Source: an uncultured Clostridia bacterium
Lineage (GTDB): Bacteria; Bacillota; Clostridia; TANB77; CAG-465
NCBI GenBank assembly: GCA_934132895.1
Contig: CAKPAG010000002.1
Coordinates: forward strand, 75,657-139,656
DNA length: 64,000 nt
Direction of reading: 5' to 3'
In this document: positions 51,951 through 60,868 of the stretch, piece by piece
Position numbering within the stretch: the stretch's first letter is position 1
How the letters are laid out: each line of letters starts with the position of its first letter
Notes under the pieces: model-generated
Told to the model about the DNA's origin: nothing
The model's database searches: none
The model's input: the letters and a program-made list of their open reading frames with translations, nothing else
Translations under genes and position numbers: made by a program

Positions 51951-51979
51951 ATTATACTTTAATTTAAGGCTTATGTCAA
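51951..51979 (-). promoter_or_regulatory. Promoter of gatC-gatA-proS-gatB
   Basis: TTGACA (51974-51979), 17 bases, TATAAT (51951-51956) on the minus strand. The leader is short and holds no T-box. Confidence 0.85.
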
Positions 51980-52030
51980 TAATATTTGGTAACAAATGAC
52001 AAAAATAACATTGCTAAATAAAAGAAAAAA

Positions 52031-52069
52031 ATTAAGAGACATATGCTTTAACACATACATCTCTTTAAT
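52031..52069 (-). terminator. Terminator of the DUF212-like gene
   Basis: TTAAAGAGATGTATG / CATATGTCTCTTAA stem followed by TTTTTTTCTTTT on the minus strand. Confidence 0.75.
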
Positions 52070-52091
52070 AGATTTTTTATTATATTTCTAA

Positions 52092-52772
52092 CTAATTAAA
52101 AAGATCTAAAAACTTTTTTACTAACCTCATCTCTAATATATTGCTACTATACTTCAAAAATAAAGAAATTGTAACAATATATAGGAAAATACCAATTATA
52201 CATATATATTTTAATTCTGTAAAATCATAATAACATGCTGATATTAAACTTGAAACTAAAGTTCCCCAAAATATCCCACCTATTACCTCATGTGGCAAAT
52301 GCCCTGATTTTATATTCATTTTTTTAGCAATATCTTCAAAATTACTTTGAATTTTTAAAGTTGCCTCATTCTTTGAATCCTTTAGTTTTACATTTTCAAA
52401 AAATTCACTATTACATTCAGCACCTTTTTTCACGGCATCACAAAGTATTTGAACTGTTCTTCTTACTCCAAGTGCATCTCGTATAATAATACACATGTTG
52501 CCAAGTGTAACAGTAGTAATAGTTGCCGCTAATAGTAACACTTCCTGATTTGCATGCTCCATATAAAGGTGTATGAGTGTAAAAATAGTAATTATAGTCC
52601 AAGAAACTGAAAATGCTGTATGAGATGATGGAAATCCACCATCCTGAGTAAATTCCTTTAATGAAAATTTCCGTATTGTAATAGTTCGAAAATATCTTTT
52701 TAATACTTGTGTACCTAAAGAAGTCGATAGAAAAGTTATAACTATGTACATAAAATAACTTAATAAATTCAT
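52092..52772 (-). CDS. DUF212/YuiD-like acid phosphatase-related membrane protein
   Basis: 226 aa with about four helices. DGGFPSSHTAFSVSW and KSGHLPHEVIGGIFWG match the DUF212 (divergent PAP2/VPO-related) family, with the SSHTA motif and the GHLPHEV motif, although most phosphatase residues of true PAP2 are absent. The loop between helices is longer than usual. Start at 52770-52772 after GGAGG. Residue 34 is Arg from CGG (52671-52673) after AUA, read in frame. Confidence 0.8.
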   Translation of the reverse strand: MNLLSYFMYIVITFLSTSLGTQVLKRYFRTITIRKFSLKEFTQDGGFPSSHTAFSVSWTIITIFTLIHLYMEHANQEVLLLAATITTVTLGNMCIIIRDALGVRRTVQILCDAVKKGAECNSEFFENVKLKDSKNEATLKIQSNFEDIAKKMNIKSGHLPHEVIGGIFWGTLVSSLISACYYDFTELKYICIIGIFLYIVTISLFLKYSSNILEMRLVKKFLDLFN

Positions 52773-52829
52773 ATGTTTATTCCTCCAATTGCAAATTTTT
52801 GCATAAATTTTAATATATATATGCAAGAC

Positions 52830-52858
52830 ATTATATCACTATACATATTAATAGTCAA
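52830..52858 (-). promoter_or_regulatory. Promoter of the DUF212-like gene
   Basis: TTGACT (52853-52858), 17 bases, TATAAT (52830-52835) on the minus strand. Confidence 0.75.
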
Positions 52859-52917
52859 ACCCTGTTAATATTAATAATTCTTTTGTTAATTACAAATAAT
52901 ACCTTTAGGTGATTAAC

Positions 52918-53715
52918 TTGAAAAATCAAAAAGTATTAATTACAGGTGCAGGCTCAGGTTTAGGAAAGTGTGCTGCTTTAGAATTAGCTCGTAGAGGGCA
53001 CAAAGTTTATGCTACTGTTCAATTTGAAAATCAGGTAGAAAAATTAAAAAACGAAGCTAAAAAAAGTAATTTGGATTTAACAGTCTTTAACTTAGACATA
53101 CGCTCAAAAAAAGATAGAGAAAGTATATTAAACTATGACTTTGATATCATTATAAATAACGCAGGAATTGGAGATTCGGGATCTGTCAGTGAAATAGACA
53201 TTGATAGATTTAAAGATGTATTTGAAACAAATGTCTTTTCTGCAATAGAGATAACTCAAATAGCTTTAAAAAAATTTATAGAAAATAAATATGGAAAGGT
53301 TATATTTATTTCATCTCTATTTGGAAAAGTAAGCTACCCCTTTCTTTCTCCATATTGTTCTTCAAAATTTGCTATTGAAGCTTTATCATGTTCTTTAAGA
53401 AAGGAAATGAAAACCTTAGACGGCGTTAACATACAGGTAGCTATAATAGAACCAGGAGCTTATGCTACTGGCTTTAATCTAAAAAATATATCTAAAAAAT
53501 TTTCTTGGATGCAAAAGAAATCACATTTTAAATATAAATTAGAAGATATTAAATTAAAGGAGGAAAAGTTCTTTAAATTCACTGAAAAGAAACACTTTAC
53601 TTCTATTATTAACAAATATATAAAAGTAGTAGAATCTAAAAAATTAAAAAAACGCTATTCGGCCCCTATGCTCCAATCGTTTTTTGTTAAACTTGCACAA
53701 ATCTTTGGAGCTTAA
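52918..53715 (+). CDS. SDR-family oxidoreductase
   Basis: 265 aa. VLITGAGSGLGKCAALELA binds the cofactor, NNAG is present, and Ser-Tyr-Lys are in FISSLFGKVSYPFLSPYCSSK. The C-terminal tail is long and basic, as in SDRs that act on membrane lipids or retinoid-like compounds. The substrate is unknown. TTG at 52918-52920 after AGGTGA is preferred over the GTG at 52909, which overlaps the ribosome site. Confidence 0.8.
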   Translation: MKNQKVLITGAGSGLGKCAALELARRGHKVYATVQFENQVEKLKNEAKKSNLDLTVFNLDIRSKKDRESILNYDFDIIINNAGIGDSGSVSEIDIDRFKDVFETNVFSAIEITQIALKKFIENKYGKVIFISSLFGKVSYPFLSPYCSSKFAIEALSCSLRKEMKTLDGVNIQVAIIEPGAYATGFNLKNISKKFSWMQKKSHFKYKLEDIKLKEEKFFKFTEKKHFTSIINKYIKVVESKKLKKRYSAPMLQSFFVKLAQIFGA

Positions 53716-53762
53716 AAACTATGTATCAAGAAAAGCATTAAGCCTTTCTTGTATTAGTATAC

Positions 53763-53945
53763 TTACCAGTTACAACTGCAACAACATGATGGTCTTTCTG
53801 TTTTACAACAACTTGTCATGCATGGTTTTTGCATATTTTCACAACAACAACTCATATTACCACATCCGCATGAACTTTGTTTACAACAACATTCACATCC
53901 CATATTTTTATTACAATTGCATCCGCATCCACAGTTTGAATTCAT
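53763..53945 (-). CDS. Cysteine-rich 60-aa protein
   Basis: 20 of 60 residues are cysteine, mostly as CC, CCC and CxC groups (NCGCGCNCNKNMGCECCCK, CGNMSCCCE, PSCCCSCNW). GGGGAGG before the ATG is one of the strongest ribosome sites in the window. It has no signal peptide. The composition is metallothionein-like and suggests metal storage or sensing. A spore-coat or toxin-like peptide is an alternative. It is a single gene, convergent with the SDR gene. Confidence 0.75.
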   Translation of the reverse strand: MNSNCGCGCNCNKNMGCECCCKQSSCGCGNMSCCCENMQKPCMTSCCKTERPSCCCSCNW

Positions 53946-54039
53946 ATTCTTCCTCCCCTAGTGTATTAAAACACTAATATATAATATGTTATTTTAAGTA
54001 GCTTTGACACTAATTTTATTTAACATGGTATAAGAACAA

Positions 54040-54085
54040 AAAAATATTTACATATATAGAAACTATCTTATATGTAAATATTTTT
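54040..54085 (-). terminator. Terminator of the 27-aa gene
   Basis: Perfect stem AAAAATATTTACATATA / TATATGTAAATATTTTT on both strands with T runs. Confidence 0.75.
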
Positions 54086-54119
54086 AATTTTAGATTAAGG
54101 TTTTTTTTATATTTTTTGC

Positions 54120-54203
54120 TTATCCGAATTTAAATAATATAAATATTACAATCATAAATAATATAATTACTCCAACCATTAATAAATTTTCTTTGCTTTT
54201 CAT
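54120..54203 (-). CDS. 27-aa single-helix membrane peptide
   Basis: ATG at 54201-54203 after GGAGGTAATAAAG opens MKSKENLLMVGVIILFMIVI plus seven residues: a short charged start and one hydrophobic helix. It is too short for homology. The excellent ribosome site and the matching terminator support a real small gene. Holin-like, toxin-like and regulatory roles are all possible. Confidence 0.6.
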   Translation of the reverse strand: MKSKENLLMVGVIILFMIVIFILFKFG

Positions 54204-54401
54204 CTTTATTACCTCCATTTTAATTAAAATTGAATATCACGTTATATTTACATCATAATTATTATATCATATATCTGTTCATAAATAAACAAAAAGTTAC
54301 ATAAAAGTAAAAAAATATTAATCTCTTTGTAATTTTTTAATATAGAAAAATTTCACAACAATATTTATTTATTCATAATATATTATAGGATGGTGAATTA
54401 A

Positions 54402-55388
54402 ATGAAAATTGTAGTCCAAAAATATGGAGGGACTTCTGTCGAAAATAAAGAAAAATTAGAAGTAATATGTAAAAATATTATTTCTCACATAGAAAATAAT
54501 GAAAATTTAGTTATTATAGTATCAGCTCAAGGAAGTACTACTGACACTTTAATAAAAAATGCTACTGAAATTTCTAGTCATCCAATAAAAAGGGAACTAG
54601 ATTTGCTTATAACCACAGGTGAAATACAAACTGTTGCCTACCTTTCTTTAATGTTAAATGAAAAAGGCTACAAAGCAATTGGTTTAACTGGTGAACAAGC
54701 AGGTATACTTTCTGACTCTACATATGGAAATGCTACTATAAAAGAAATTTATACAGATAATATTACAAAACACCTAAATGAAGGTAAAATAGTTGTAGTA
54801 GCAGGATTTCAAGCTGTCGACAAACTTGGAAATATTACATCCTTAGGACGTGGAGGTAGTGACTTAAGTGCTGTTGCTATAGCTTCTGCATTAAAAGCTT
54901 CTAAATGTGAGATATATAGTGATATTGATGGAATATTTTCGGCAGATCCAAGAATAATCCCTAAAGCTAAATTATTAAAAAACATATCTTATGAAGAAAT
55001 GCTTGAAGCAGCTTCTGCAGGTGCAAAAGTATTACATAACCGTTCTGTAAACATTGGTAAAAAAAACAATATTCCAATTCATGTAAAAAACTCACAAGAT
55101 AGTTCAAAAGAAGGAAGTGTTGTTAAAGAACTACCAAATAAAAACTTTGAAGATTATGAAATCAAATTCATAACTAAAAAAGATGACATTTCTAAGATTA
55201 GTATAATTGGTGATATGGTAATGTCCAATAAAGAAGCTATAATAAAAATATTCAATATTGCTTATAAAGAAAATATCACAATATATATGATTTCCTTTTC
55301 AGAGATTGCAGTATCAATAATTATAGATAAAGACAAATCTCAAATATTTATGGAAAAATTACATAACTGTTTAATAGAAAATAACTAA
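54402..55388 (+). CDS. Aspartate kinase, short form
   Basis: 328 aa. KYGGTSVENKEKLEVICKNI, ITTGEIQTVAYLSLMLNEKG and SLGRGGSDLSAVAIASALKA are aspartokinase motifs. It phosphorylates aspartate for Lys, Thr and Met (and diaminopimelate) synthesis. The C-terminal part has room for little more than one ACT domain, so it is shorter than typical 400-aa enzymes. GGTGA precedes the ATG. It is a monocistronic unit ending in a strong terminator. Confidence 0.9.
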   Translation: MKIVVQKYGGTSVENKEKLEVICKNIISHIENNENLVIIVSAQGSTTDTLIKNATEISSHPIKRELDLLITTGEIQTVAYLSLMLNEKGYKAIGLTGEQAGILSDSTYGNATIKEIYTDNITKHLNEGKIVVVAGFQAVDKLGNITSLGRGGSDLSAVAIASALKASKCEIYSDIDGIFSADPRIIPKAKLLKNISYEEMLEAASAGAKVLHNRSVNIGKKNNIPIHVKNSQDSSKEGSVVKELPNKNFEDYEIKFITKKDDISKISIIGDMVMSNKEAIIKIFNIAYKENITIYMISFSEIAVSIIIDKDKSQIFMEKLHNCLIENN

Positions 55389-55451
55389 TTTAATTTCTTC
55401 TACTTTTCTTACTTTTATATTTGTTAATAATTATATAGAACTAGTATATAC

Positions 55452-55495
55452 AAAAAAATAATACAATGAATTAGCTTTCAAAGTATTATTTTTTT
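55452..55495. terminator. Bidirectional terminator
   Basis: AAAAAAATAATAC / GTATTATTTTTTT stem between lysC-like and AI-2E-family genes. Confidence 0.78.
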
Positions 55496-55524
55496 CTTTA
55501 TACTTACTATATTATATAATAATA

Positions 55525-56679
55525 TTAGTCTTTATTATTCAATATTTTAATTTTAGATTTTTCCTTCTCCTTTACTTCTTGTTCTTTTTCAAACTCTTCA
55601 AAATTTACACTAAACTTATATTTTAATATTATTTTTATAACTGCTAAAACAGGAACTGCAATTATCATACCAAATATTCCAAAGAAAACTTCAAAAACAA
55701 TAAGTCCTGCTAAAACTACAACCGGATGTAAATTAACAGATTTAGCTACAATATTAGGCTGCAATATATTTGCATCTATTACTTGAACAGCAACTAAACA
55801 TATTAGAGTTATAAGTCCAAGAATTGGACCTCCAACAGTTAATGCATAAAGTGAAGCTATAGTATAAGATAAAATTGCTCCTATATATGGAATTAAATTT
55901 AATATCATTATTAAAAAACCAAATACAACAGCATAATCCAGCCCTAAAATCATACATACGATTGTGGTTAATACCCCTACTATAAAACTATCTATTGCCA
56001 TTCCTTTTATATATGACATTAGAGTTTCATCTATTTCAAGTATCATTTTATACCTATTTGTATTTTTCTTGTTTTTTGAGAAAAATGATATTATGTTAGA
56101 CTTAAATCTATCTACATCTTTCACCATAAAGAATGATACAACTATAGCAGTTCCTATTGTAACTAGAACTCCAAGAACACTTTGTATAGTAGTTATAGAA
56201 TAATTAACTATACTTCCTAAATTATTTTGAACCTTTTCAACTATTGCAACATCTTTTAAATTGGTAGATATTTCAAGTCCTTTTTCCAAATGTAATTTTT
56301 GAGTCATAATCCAATTTATTTTCTCTATTACAGTTGTATATAGACTAGGAAACTCTTTTATTAAATTTGTAAGTTCAGATACAAATATTGGTATTACAAA
56401 TGAAAATATTACAATTAAAATTCCAAATATGATTATCAATGAAACAAATGCCGATACCGTCTTGTTTAATCCAAGTTTCTTTAGCTTATGTGCCAAAGGC
56501 ATTGATATCCAGCACACCAAAAAGCCTATATACACAGGCATAAGTGAAAACAAGGCTTCAATAATTTTATCCATCAATCCAATATTTTTAAGAACATAAT
56601 ATATACCAATAATTGCTCCTATATACATTACTGTATTTAAAAACTTAAAATCAAATCTTTCTTTTTTTTCTTCTTTCAT
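55525..56679 (-). CDS. AI-2E family membrane transporter (YtvI/PerM-like)
   Basis: 384 aa with about eight helices. The family pattern is clear: a helix pair at the start, a central soluble stretch with ISTNLKDVAIVEKVQNNLGS, the YIKGMAIDSFIVGVLTTIVC segment, then LIPYIGAILSYTIASLYALT and the VNLHPVVVLAGLI ending. Members export small molecules or exchange ions, and the substrate here is unknown. Its own consensus promoter lies upstream. Confidence 0.88.
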   Translation of the reverse strand: MKEEKKERFDFKFLNTVMYIGAIIGIYYVLKNIGLMDKIIEALFSLMPVYIGFLVCWISMPLAHKLKKLGLNKTVSAFVSLIIIFGILIVIFSFVIPIFVSELTNLIKEFPSLYTTVIEKINWIMTQKLHLEKGLEISTNLKDVAIVEKVQNNLGSIVNYSITTIQSVLGVLVTIGTAIVVSFFMVKDVDRFKSNIISFFSKNKKNTNRYKMILEIDETLMSYIKGMAIDSFIVGVLTTIVCMILGLDYAVVFGFLIMILNLIPYIGAILSYTIASLYALTVGGPILGLITLICLVAVQVIDANILQPNIVAKSVNLHPVVVLAGLIVFEVFFGIFGMIIAVPVLAVIKIILKYKFSVNFEEFEKEQEVKEKEKSKIKILNNKD

Positions 56680-56716
56680 GTTTTTTCTCCATTAATATAA
56701 TTTACTTTTTTTAATA

Positions 56717-56745
56717 ATTATATTCACTTTTTAATTACTTGTCAA
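56717..56745 (-). promoter_or_regulatory. Promoter of the AI-2E family gene
   Basis: TTGACA (56740-56745), 17 bases, TATAAT (56717-56722) on the minus strand. Confidence 0.8.
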
Positions 56746-56803
56746 TATATTTGCTAAAAGCTGACAATTTATAGGCAAGATTTTTCATTTTTGCTATTTT
56801 ATG

Positions 56804-56832
56804 TTGACTATATTCACTTTAAATAGTATAAT
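56804..56832 (+). promoter_or_regulatory. Promoter of the 3D-domain gene
   Basis: TTGACT (56804-56809), 17 bases, TATAAT (56827-56832). Confidence 0.75.
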
Positions 56833-56886
56833 ATTAATAGTGATACATTTTCACTTTTTTAAAATTTTAAAAAGGGAGTAACTAAA

Positions 56887-57792
56887 ATGAACAAATTTTT
56901 CAAAAAACTTATCAATTTATCAATCACCTTAATTATCTTGATGGCACATATGCATAATGTATATGCTTCTTCTATCTCATACATTGAGAGTACAGAAAGG
57001 CCTTTTTCGTTGTGTAGTCCTAAAGGAAGCATATTTGAAATAATATTAAATACCACTTATACAAATGATATTGTATTTGCTAATAATCCCAGTGATTTAA
57101 AGGTATATAGACAGCCTGAAGATTTACAAAGATTTGAGGTAGATAAAATTCCATTCCTTTGGGAGATAAATAGATTTGGTATATTAAATGATGATTGGAG
57201 TGTTGTCTCATATAACAATAAAAAATGTTATGTAAAAAATGAAGATATTATAAAAGAAAAAAATTATAATATAGAATCATATTATTATGATAACGTTTTT
57301 GTAGATTCAGAAACAAATAACTCATATTGCAATCTATACTTAAACCTTTCCAATTCTAAAATTTTAACAAATTTAAATAATGGAACAAGTGTTAAGAGAA
57401 TTCTAAGTTTAGATAATGGCTTTTCATTAGTTGAATATAATAATGAAAAAGGATTTATAAAATCATCGGATTTAATAAAAAGAGAATATCTAGGCAAATT
57501 TCAAATAACATATTATTGTCCATGCAATATTTGTAATGGTGGTTGGGGAGCTTATGATTATTTTGGCAATCCACTTAAAGATGGTACCGCGGCAGTTGAT
57601 ACAAGTATAATTCCATTTGGTACAAGTTTCCAAATAGAAGAAAATGGCTATACAAGAGATTGCATTGCAAAAGATATTGGTGGTGCAATTAAAGGGTCTC
57701 ATATAGACGTATTTGTAAATGTTCCTCACTCTGTTTGTGAACAAATGGGTAACAGTAAAAAAGATGTCTATACTTACATACGATGTAAGTAA
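56887..57792 (+). CDS. Secreted 3D-domain protein (cell-wall lytic transglycosylase-like)
   Basis: 301 aa. A signal peptide or anchor (about 7-28, ending VYA) is followed by two SH3-like segments (about 35-115 and 125-195) and a C-terminal 3D domain: FQITYYCPCNICNGG, TAAVDTSIIPFGT and AKDIGGAIKGSHIDVFV supply the three aspartates. Such proteins (Sps/YabE/MltA-like) cleave or bind peptidoglycan during growth or germination. AAAGGGAG precedes the ATG. Confidence 0.88.
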   Translation: MNKFFKKLINLSITLIILMAHMHNVYASSISYIESTERPFSLCSPKGSIFEIILNTTYTNDIVFANNPSDLKVYRQPEDLQRFEVDKIPFLWEINRFGILNDDWSVVSYNNKKCYVKNEDIIKEKNYNIESYYYDNVFVDSETNNSYCNLYLNLSNSKILTNLNNGTSVKRILSLDNGFSLVEYNNEKGFIKSSDLIKREYLGKFQITYYCPCNICNGGWGAYDYFGNPLKDGTAAVDTSIIPFGTSFQIEENGYTRDCIAKDIGGAIKGSHIDVFVNVPHSVCEQMGNSKKDVYTYIRCK

Positions 57793-57807
57793 ATTATATT
57801 TTCCGGA

Positions 57808-57847
57808 AAAGAAAGAGATAAACTTAAAATAAGTCTTACCTCTTTCT
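57808..57847. terminator. Bidirectional terminator
   Basis: AAAGAAAGAG / CTCTTTCTT stem between convergent genes, with T-rich flanks on the plus strand. Confidence 0.6.
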
Positions 57848-57852
57848 TCTTT

Positions 57853-58518
57853 TTATTTACTATTAACTTTTTCCTTTTTATTAAATATATATTTATTAAA
57901 TATTCGTATATATACATACAAGAATATATACCCAAATGTAAGTCCAGCTAGCACATCTGTTGGATAATGAACACCAAAATATAACCTTGAAAAAGCTATC
58001 AAAGCTATTAATATTGAAAGCACTGATATCATAAGGTTTTTAAGCCATTTTCTCTTTATCATCTTATAGCATATATATATTAAAAAACCATAAAATGCCA
58101 TACTAACCATTGCATGTCCACTAGGGAAACTATATCCTGACTCATCTATTAACATATACTTTAAAGGTCTTTGTCTAGAAAAACAAAACTTAAGACATAA
58201 ATTCATAGCTCCACTTCCAAAAAGTGCAAATGCTACCCCTATGCCTATTCTTTTGTTTTCAAATATAACTAGGCAAAATAATACTACAAGTAATAAATTT
58301 ATAGGTTTACACATAGAAGTTATAATTCCCATAACTACTGTTAAATTGTAATTTACAATATTTGATATTTCACTTAATATATAATTATCTACTTTGTTAA
58401 AACCTAAAACTATAATTATGCAAAATATCACTGCCACAATCACAAGCGGTATTAAAAACATTATATAACTTTTATTATTATCTAAATCTTTCTTAAAATC
58501 TTCAACTATATTATTCAT
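57853..58518 (-). CDS. PAP2-family lipid phosphatase
   Basis: 221 aa with six helices. The phosphatase motifs are complete: the FSRQRPLKY region (Arg-Pro), SFPSGHAMVSMAFYG and SRLYFGVHYPTDVLAG. It probably dephosphorylates undecaprenyl pyrophosphate or phosphatidic/phosphatidylglycerol phosphate outside the membrane. It follows the substrate-binding-like gene by 12 bases. Confidence 0.9.
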   Translation of the reverse strand: MNNIVEDFKKDLDNNKSYIMFLIPLVIVAVIFCIIIVLGFNKVDNYILSEISNIVNYNLTVVMGIITSMCKPINLLLVVLFCLVIFENKRIGIGVAFALFGSGAMNLCLKFCFSRQRPLKYMLIDESGYSFPSGHAMVSMAFYGFLIYICYKMIKRKWLKNLMISVLSILIALIAFSRLYFGVHYPTDVLAGLTFGYIFLYVYIRIFNKYIFNKKEKVNSK

Positions 58519-58530
58519 TTGCTACTTACC

Positions 58531-59721
58531 CTACTCTCTCGTTTCTCCTATACCAACATAACCAGTTTTTTCTATTATTTCTTGTCCTTCTTCTGATAAA
58601 ACCCAATCAATTAATTTTTTAACATTAGGATTATTATTTCCTTCATATGTAACAGCATAAAGTGGAGTTGTAATTTTATACTTTCCATTTGCTATATTTT
58701 CTTTATCCGGTTTAACTCCATTTACTTTAATCATTTTAACATTATCATTTTGTATAATTCCTTCCAAATAATATCTAAATGAAAATCCTATTGCACCACT
58801 GTAATTTTTGTAGTTTGCCACTTGCTCAATAATTCCAACCATAAACTCGTTTACTTCTTCTTTTGGTGCTTCCATTATATCTTCTGTTCCCATAAATCTT
58901 TTTAGCATGCTTTGAGAACCACTTCCCTTATTTCTTTGAAAAGCAATAATTTTTTCGTCTTTTCCTCCTACTTCTTTCCAATTAGTAATTTTTCCAGAAT
59001 ATATTCCTTTTATTTGTTTTTCTGTTAGTTCATCTACTGGATTATCTTTATTTACAAAAAATACAAATGCTTCCGAACCAATTTTTGTATATTCGAACTT
59101 TGTTCCAACACTTTCAGCATACATTATTTGTTCTTTTGATGGATATGCTCCAAAGAATATATCTTCCGCTTTATTTGCAAGTGCTATATATCCATTTGAA
59201 GTATTAGTGTATAAAAATGGAGCTGTATGTAATTTTACAGTATCCGGATATACAGCATTAACAAAAGCAGAGTATACTGGAAATACAGCTGCCGCTCCAT
59301 CTACTACAGGTAAATTATCTGTTAAATTTAAAGATGCTTTATGTCCTAGTTTTACTATTTTAGAATTTACATCAAATGGTAGATATTCTTCTACGTTTAT
59401 ATTTACATCAGTTCTAATCTCCAAACGCTCTTCATTTTTTATATTCACTATACTAATTCCAAATAGTAAAATCATTAATAATATATATACTCCCACTATA
59501 ACGTACATCTTTTTCATATGTTTTTTAAATAAAAGTGGAGTTAAGAGTAATGGAATTACAAAATATGACATATATGTAGCTATTTTAAATAAAATGCTAT
59601 TCAAATAATACTTATTTGTAGTTAAAAAGAACATTAATACTACATCAACTACTAAAGTAAATACTAGAATAAAAAATATACTTATAGCTATTTTAAATAC
59701 TTTTCCATTTCTTTTTTTCAT
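58531..59721 (-). CDS. Membrane-anchored phosphate-binding-like protein (PstS fold)
   Basis: 396 aa. Three hydrophobic helices at the start (about 12-35, 45-62, 72-90) precede a periplasmic-binding-type domain with VDGAAAVFPVYSAFVNAVYP, FQRNKGSGSQSMLKRFMG and GAIGFSFRYYLEGI, the PstS-like ligand loops. Normal PstS has a single lipid anchor, so this is a receptor or sensor-like variant. Phosphate or another oxyanion is the likely ligand. No transporter genes are nearby; a PAP2 phosphatase follows. Confidence 0.8.
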   Translation of the reverse strand: MKKRNGKVFKIAISIFFILVFTLVVDVVLMFFLTTNKYYLNSILFKIATYMSYFVIPLLLTPLLFKKHMKKMYVIVGVYILLMILLFGISIVNIKNEERLEIRTDVNINVEEYLPFDVNSKIVKLGHKASLNLTDNLPVVDGAAAVFPVYSAFVNAVYPDTVKLHTAPFLYTNTSNGYIALANKAEDIFFGAYPSKEQIMYAESVGTKFEYTKIGSEAFVFFVNKDNPVDELTEKQIKGIYSGKITNWKEVGGKDEKIIAFQRNKGSGSQSMLKRFMGTEDIMEAPKEEVNEFMVGIIEQVANYKNYSGAIGFSFRYYLEGIIQNDNVKMIKVNGVKPDKENIANGKYKITTPLYAVTYEGNNNPNVKKLIDWVLSEEGQEIIEKTGYVGIGETRE

Positions 59722-59748
59722 GGTAATTTTTCTCCCTCTAATATATAA

Positions 59749-59777
59749 ATTTTATCATAAAGCTTTTTTTATATCAA
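59749..59777 (-). promoter_or_regulatory. Promoter of the PstS-like/PAP2 pair
   Basis: TTGATA (59772-59777), 17 bases, TAAAAT (59749-59754) on the minus strand. Confidence 0.6.
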
Positions 59778-59843
59778 CAAATTATTACAATATATTTCAA
59801 AGTTTTTAAACAAAGAAAATGAAGCTCAAAGAGAGCTCCACTT

Positions 59844-60293
59844 CTAATCTAATAATTTATTTAATTCTTGCTTAAATTCATTTATATCTTTAAATTGCCT
59901 ATATACTGATGCAAATCTTACATATGCTATTTCGTCAAGCTTACGTAATTTTTCAATTACCATTTCACCTATTTTTCTTGAATCTATTTCTTTATTTACA
60001 GTAGATGTAAGTTCTAATTCCATTTCATTTACTGCTTTTTCAATATCTTCTCTAGAAACTGGTCTTTTTTCACATGCTCTAAGCATACCATTTATAATTT
60101 TATCTCTATCGAATTCCTCTCTTGCACCATTTTTCTTTATAACCATAATTGGTGTATATTCAATTTTCTCATAAGTTGTAAACCTATTTTTACAATTTAA
60201 GCATTCTCTTCTTCTTCTAATTGCATTTGTTTCAACTACGTTACGAGAATCAACAACTTTACTTTCCTCGCAACCACATTTTAAACACAACAT
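59844..60293 (-). CDS. nrdR: Ribonucleotide reductase transcriptional repressor NrdR
   Basis: 149 aa, normal length. The zinc ribbon (MLCLKCGCEESKV and RRRECLNCKNRFTTYEKIE) is followed by an ATP-cone (VIKKNGAREEFDRDKIINGM). It represses ribonucleotide reductase genes when dATP is high. It overlaps nrdG by 13 bases and is the last gene of nrdD-92aa-nrdG-nrdR, whose promoter carries an NrdR box. Confidence 0.96.
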   Translation of the reverse strand: MLCLKCGCEESKVVDSRNVVETNAIRRRRECLNCKNRFTTYEKIEYTPIMVIKKNGAREEFDRDKIINGMLRACEKRPVSREDIEKAVNEMELELTSTVNKEIDSRKIGEMVIEKLRKLDEIAYVRFASVYRQFKDINEFKQELNKLLD

Positions 60294-60826
60294 ACACTAC
60301 TCCTATTTTCAAAATCATATAAATATAACTTATTCTCATTTAAAGATTTTTTAACATCAATAGAACGTTGATTAGTACTTCCTCTAAATGGAAGAAAGAA
60401 ACTTTTTTTAGATATATCAAATTTTCCATCTATTAAAATGTCTGTACTTTTTAATAAAGCCATATATCCGTTATCTTCATTTGCATTTTTTAAAAGATAC
60501 TCATATTCAAATCCCGTATAAGTCATAATGTTATATTTACTTAAGTCAAGTTTAGATATAAGCTTGGCTACTTGTGTAGCCTGCATGAAAGGTTCACCAC
60601 CAGATATTGTTACTCCATGTATCAATGGATTTTTCTTTATATCTTCTACTATATTGTCAATTTTAACATATTTGCCACCTTCGAAATCATGTGTTCCTGG
60701 ATTGTGACACCCTTCACAATGATGAGGGCAACCTTGTGTAAAAACAACGTACCTTATTCCAGGCCCATCTACAATAGACTCCTTAACTACACCAGATATC
60801 TTTAACAAACTATCCAATCTTTTCAT
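60281..60826 (-). CDS. nrdG: Anaerobic ribonucleotide reductase activating protein NrdG
   Basis: 181 aa radical-SAM enzyme. FTQGCPHHCEGCHNPGTHDF holds the Cx3Cx2C cluster site and GVTISGGEPFMQ the SAM-binding motif. It makes the glycyl radical on NrdD. AGGGAG directly abuts the ATG at 60826; an in-frame TTG three codons later (60817) has better spacing and may be the true start. Confidence 0.95.
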   Translation of the reverse strand: MKRLDSLLKISGVVKESIVDGPGIRYVVFTQGCPHHCEGCHNPGTHDFEGGKYVKIDNIVEDIKKNPLIHGVTISGGEPFMQATQVAKLISKLDLSKYNIMTYTGFEYEYLLKNANEDNGYMALLKSTDILIDGKFDISKKSFFLPFRGSTNQRSIDVKKSLNENKLYLYDFENRSSVCCV

Positions 60827-60868
60827 CTCCCTATATAGTTAACATTTAATATTTTAAATTTAAAGCCT

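Noticed and set aside
51913..52030. T-box leader before gatC-proS
   Set aside because: The leader from the promoter to gatC is under 40 bases and has no T-box sequence or antiterminator stem.
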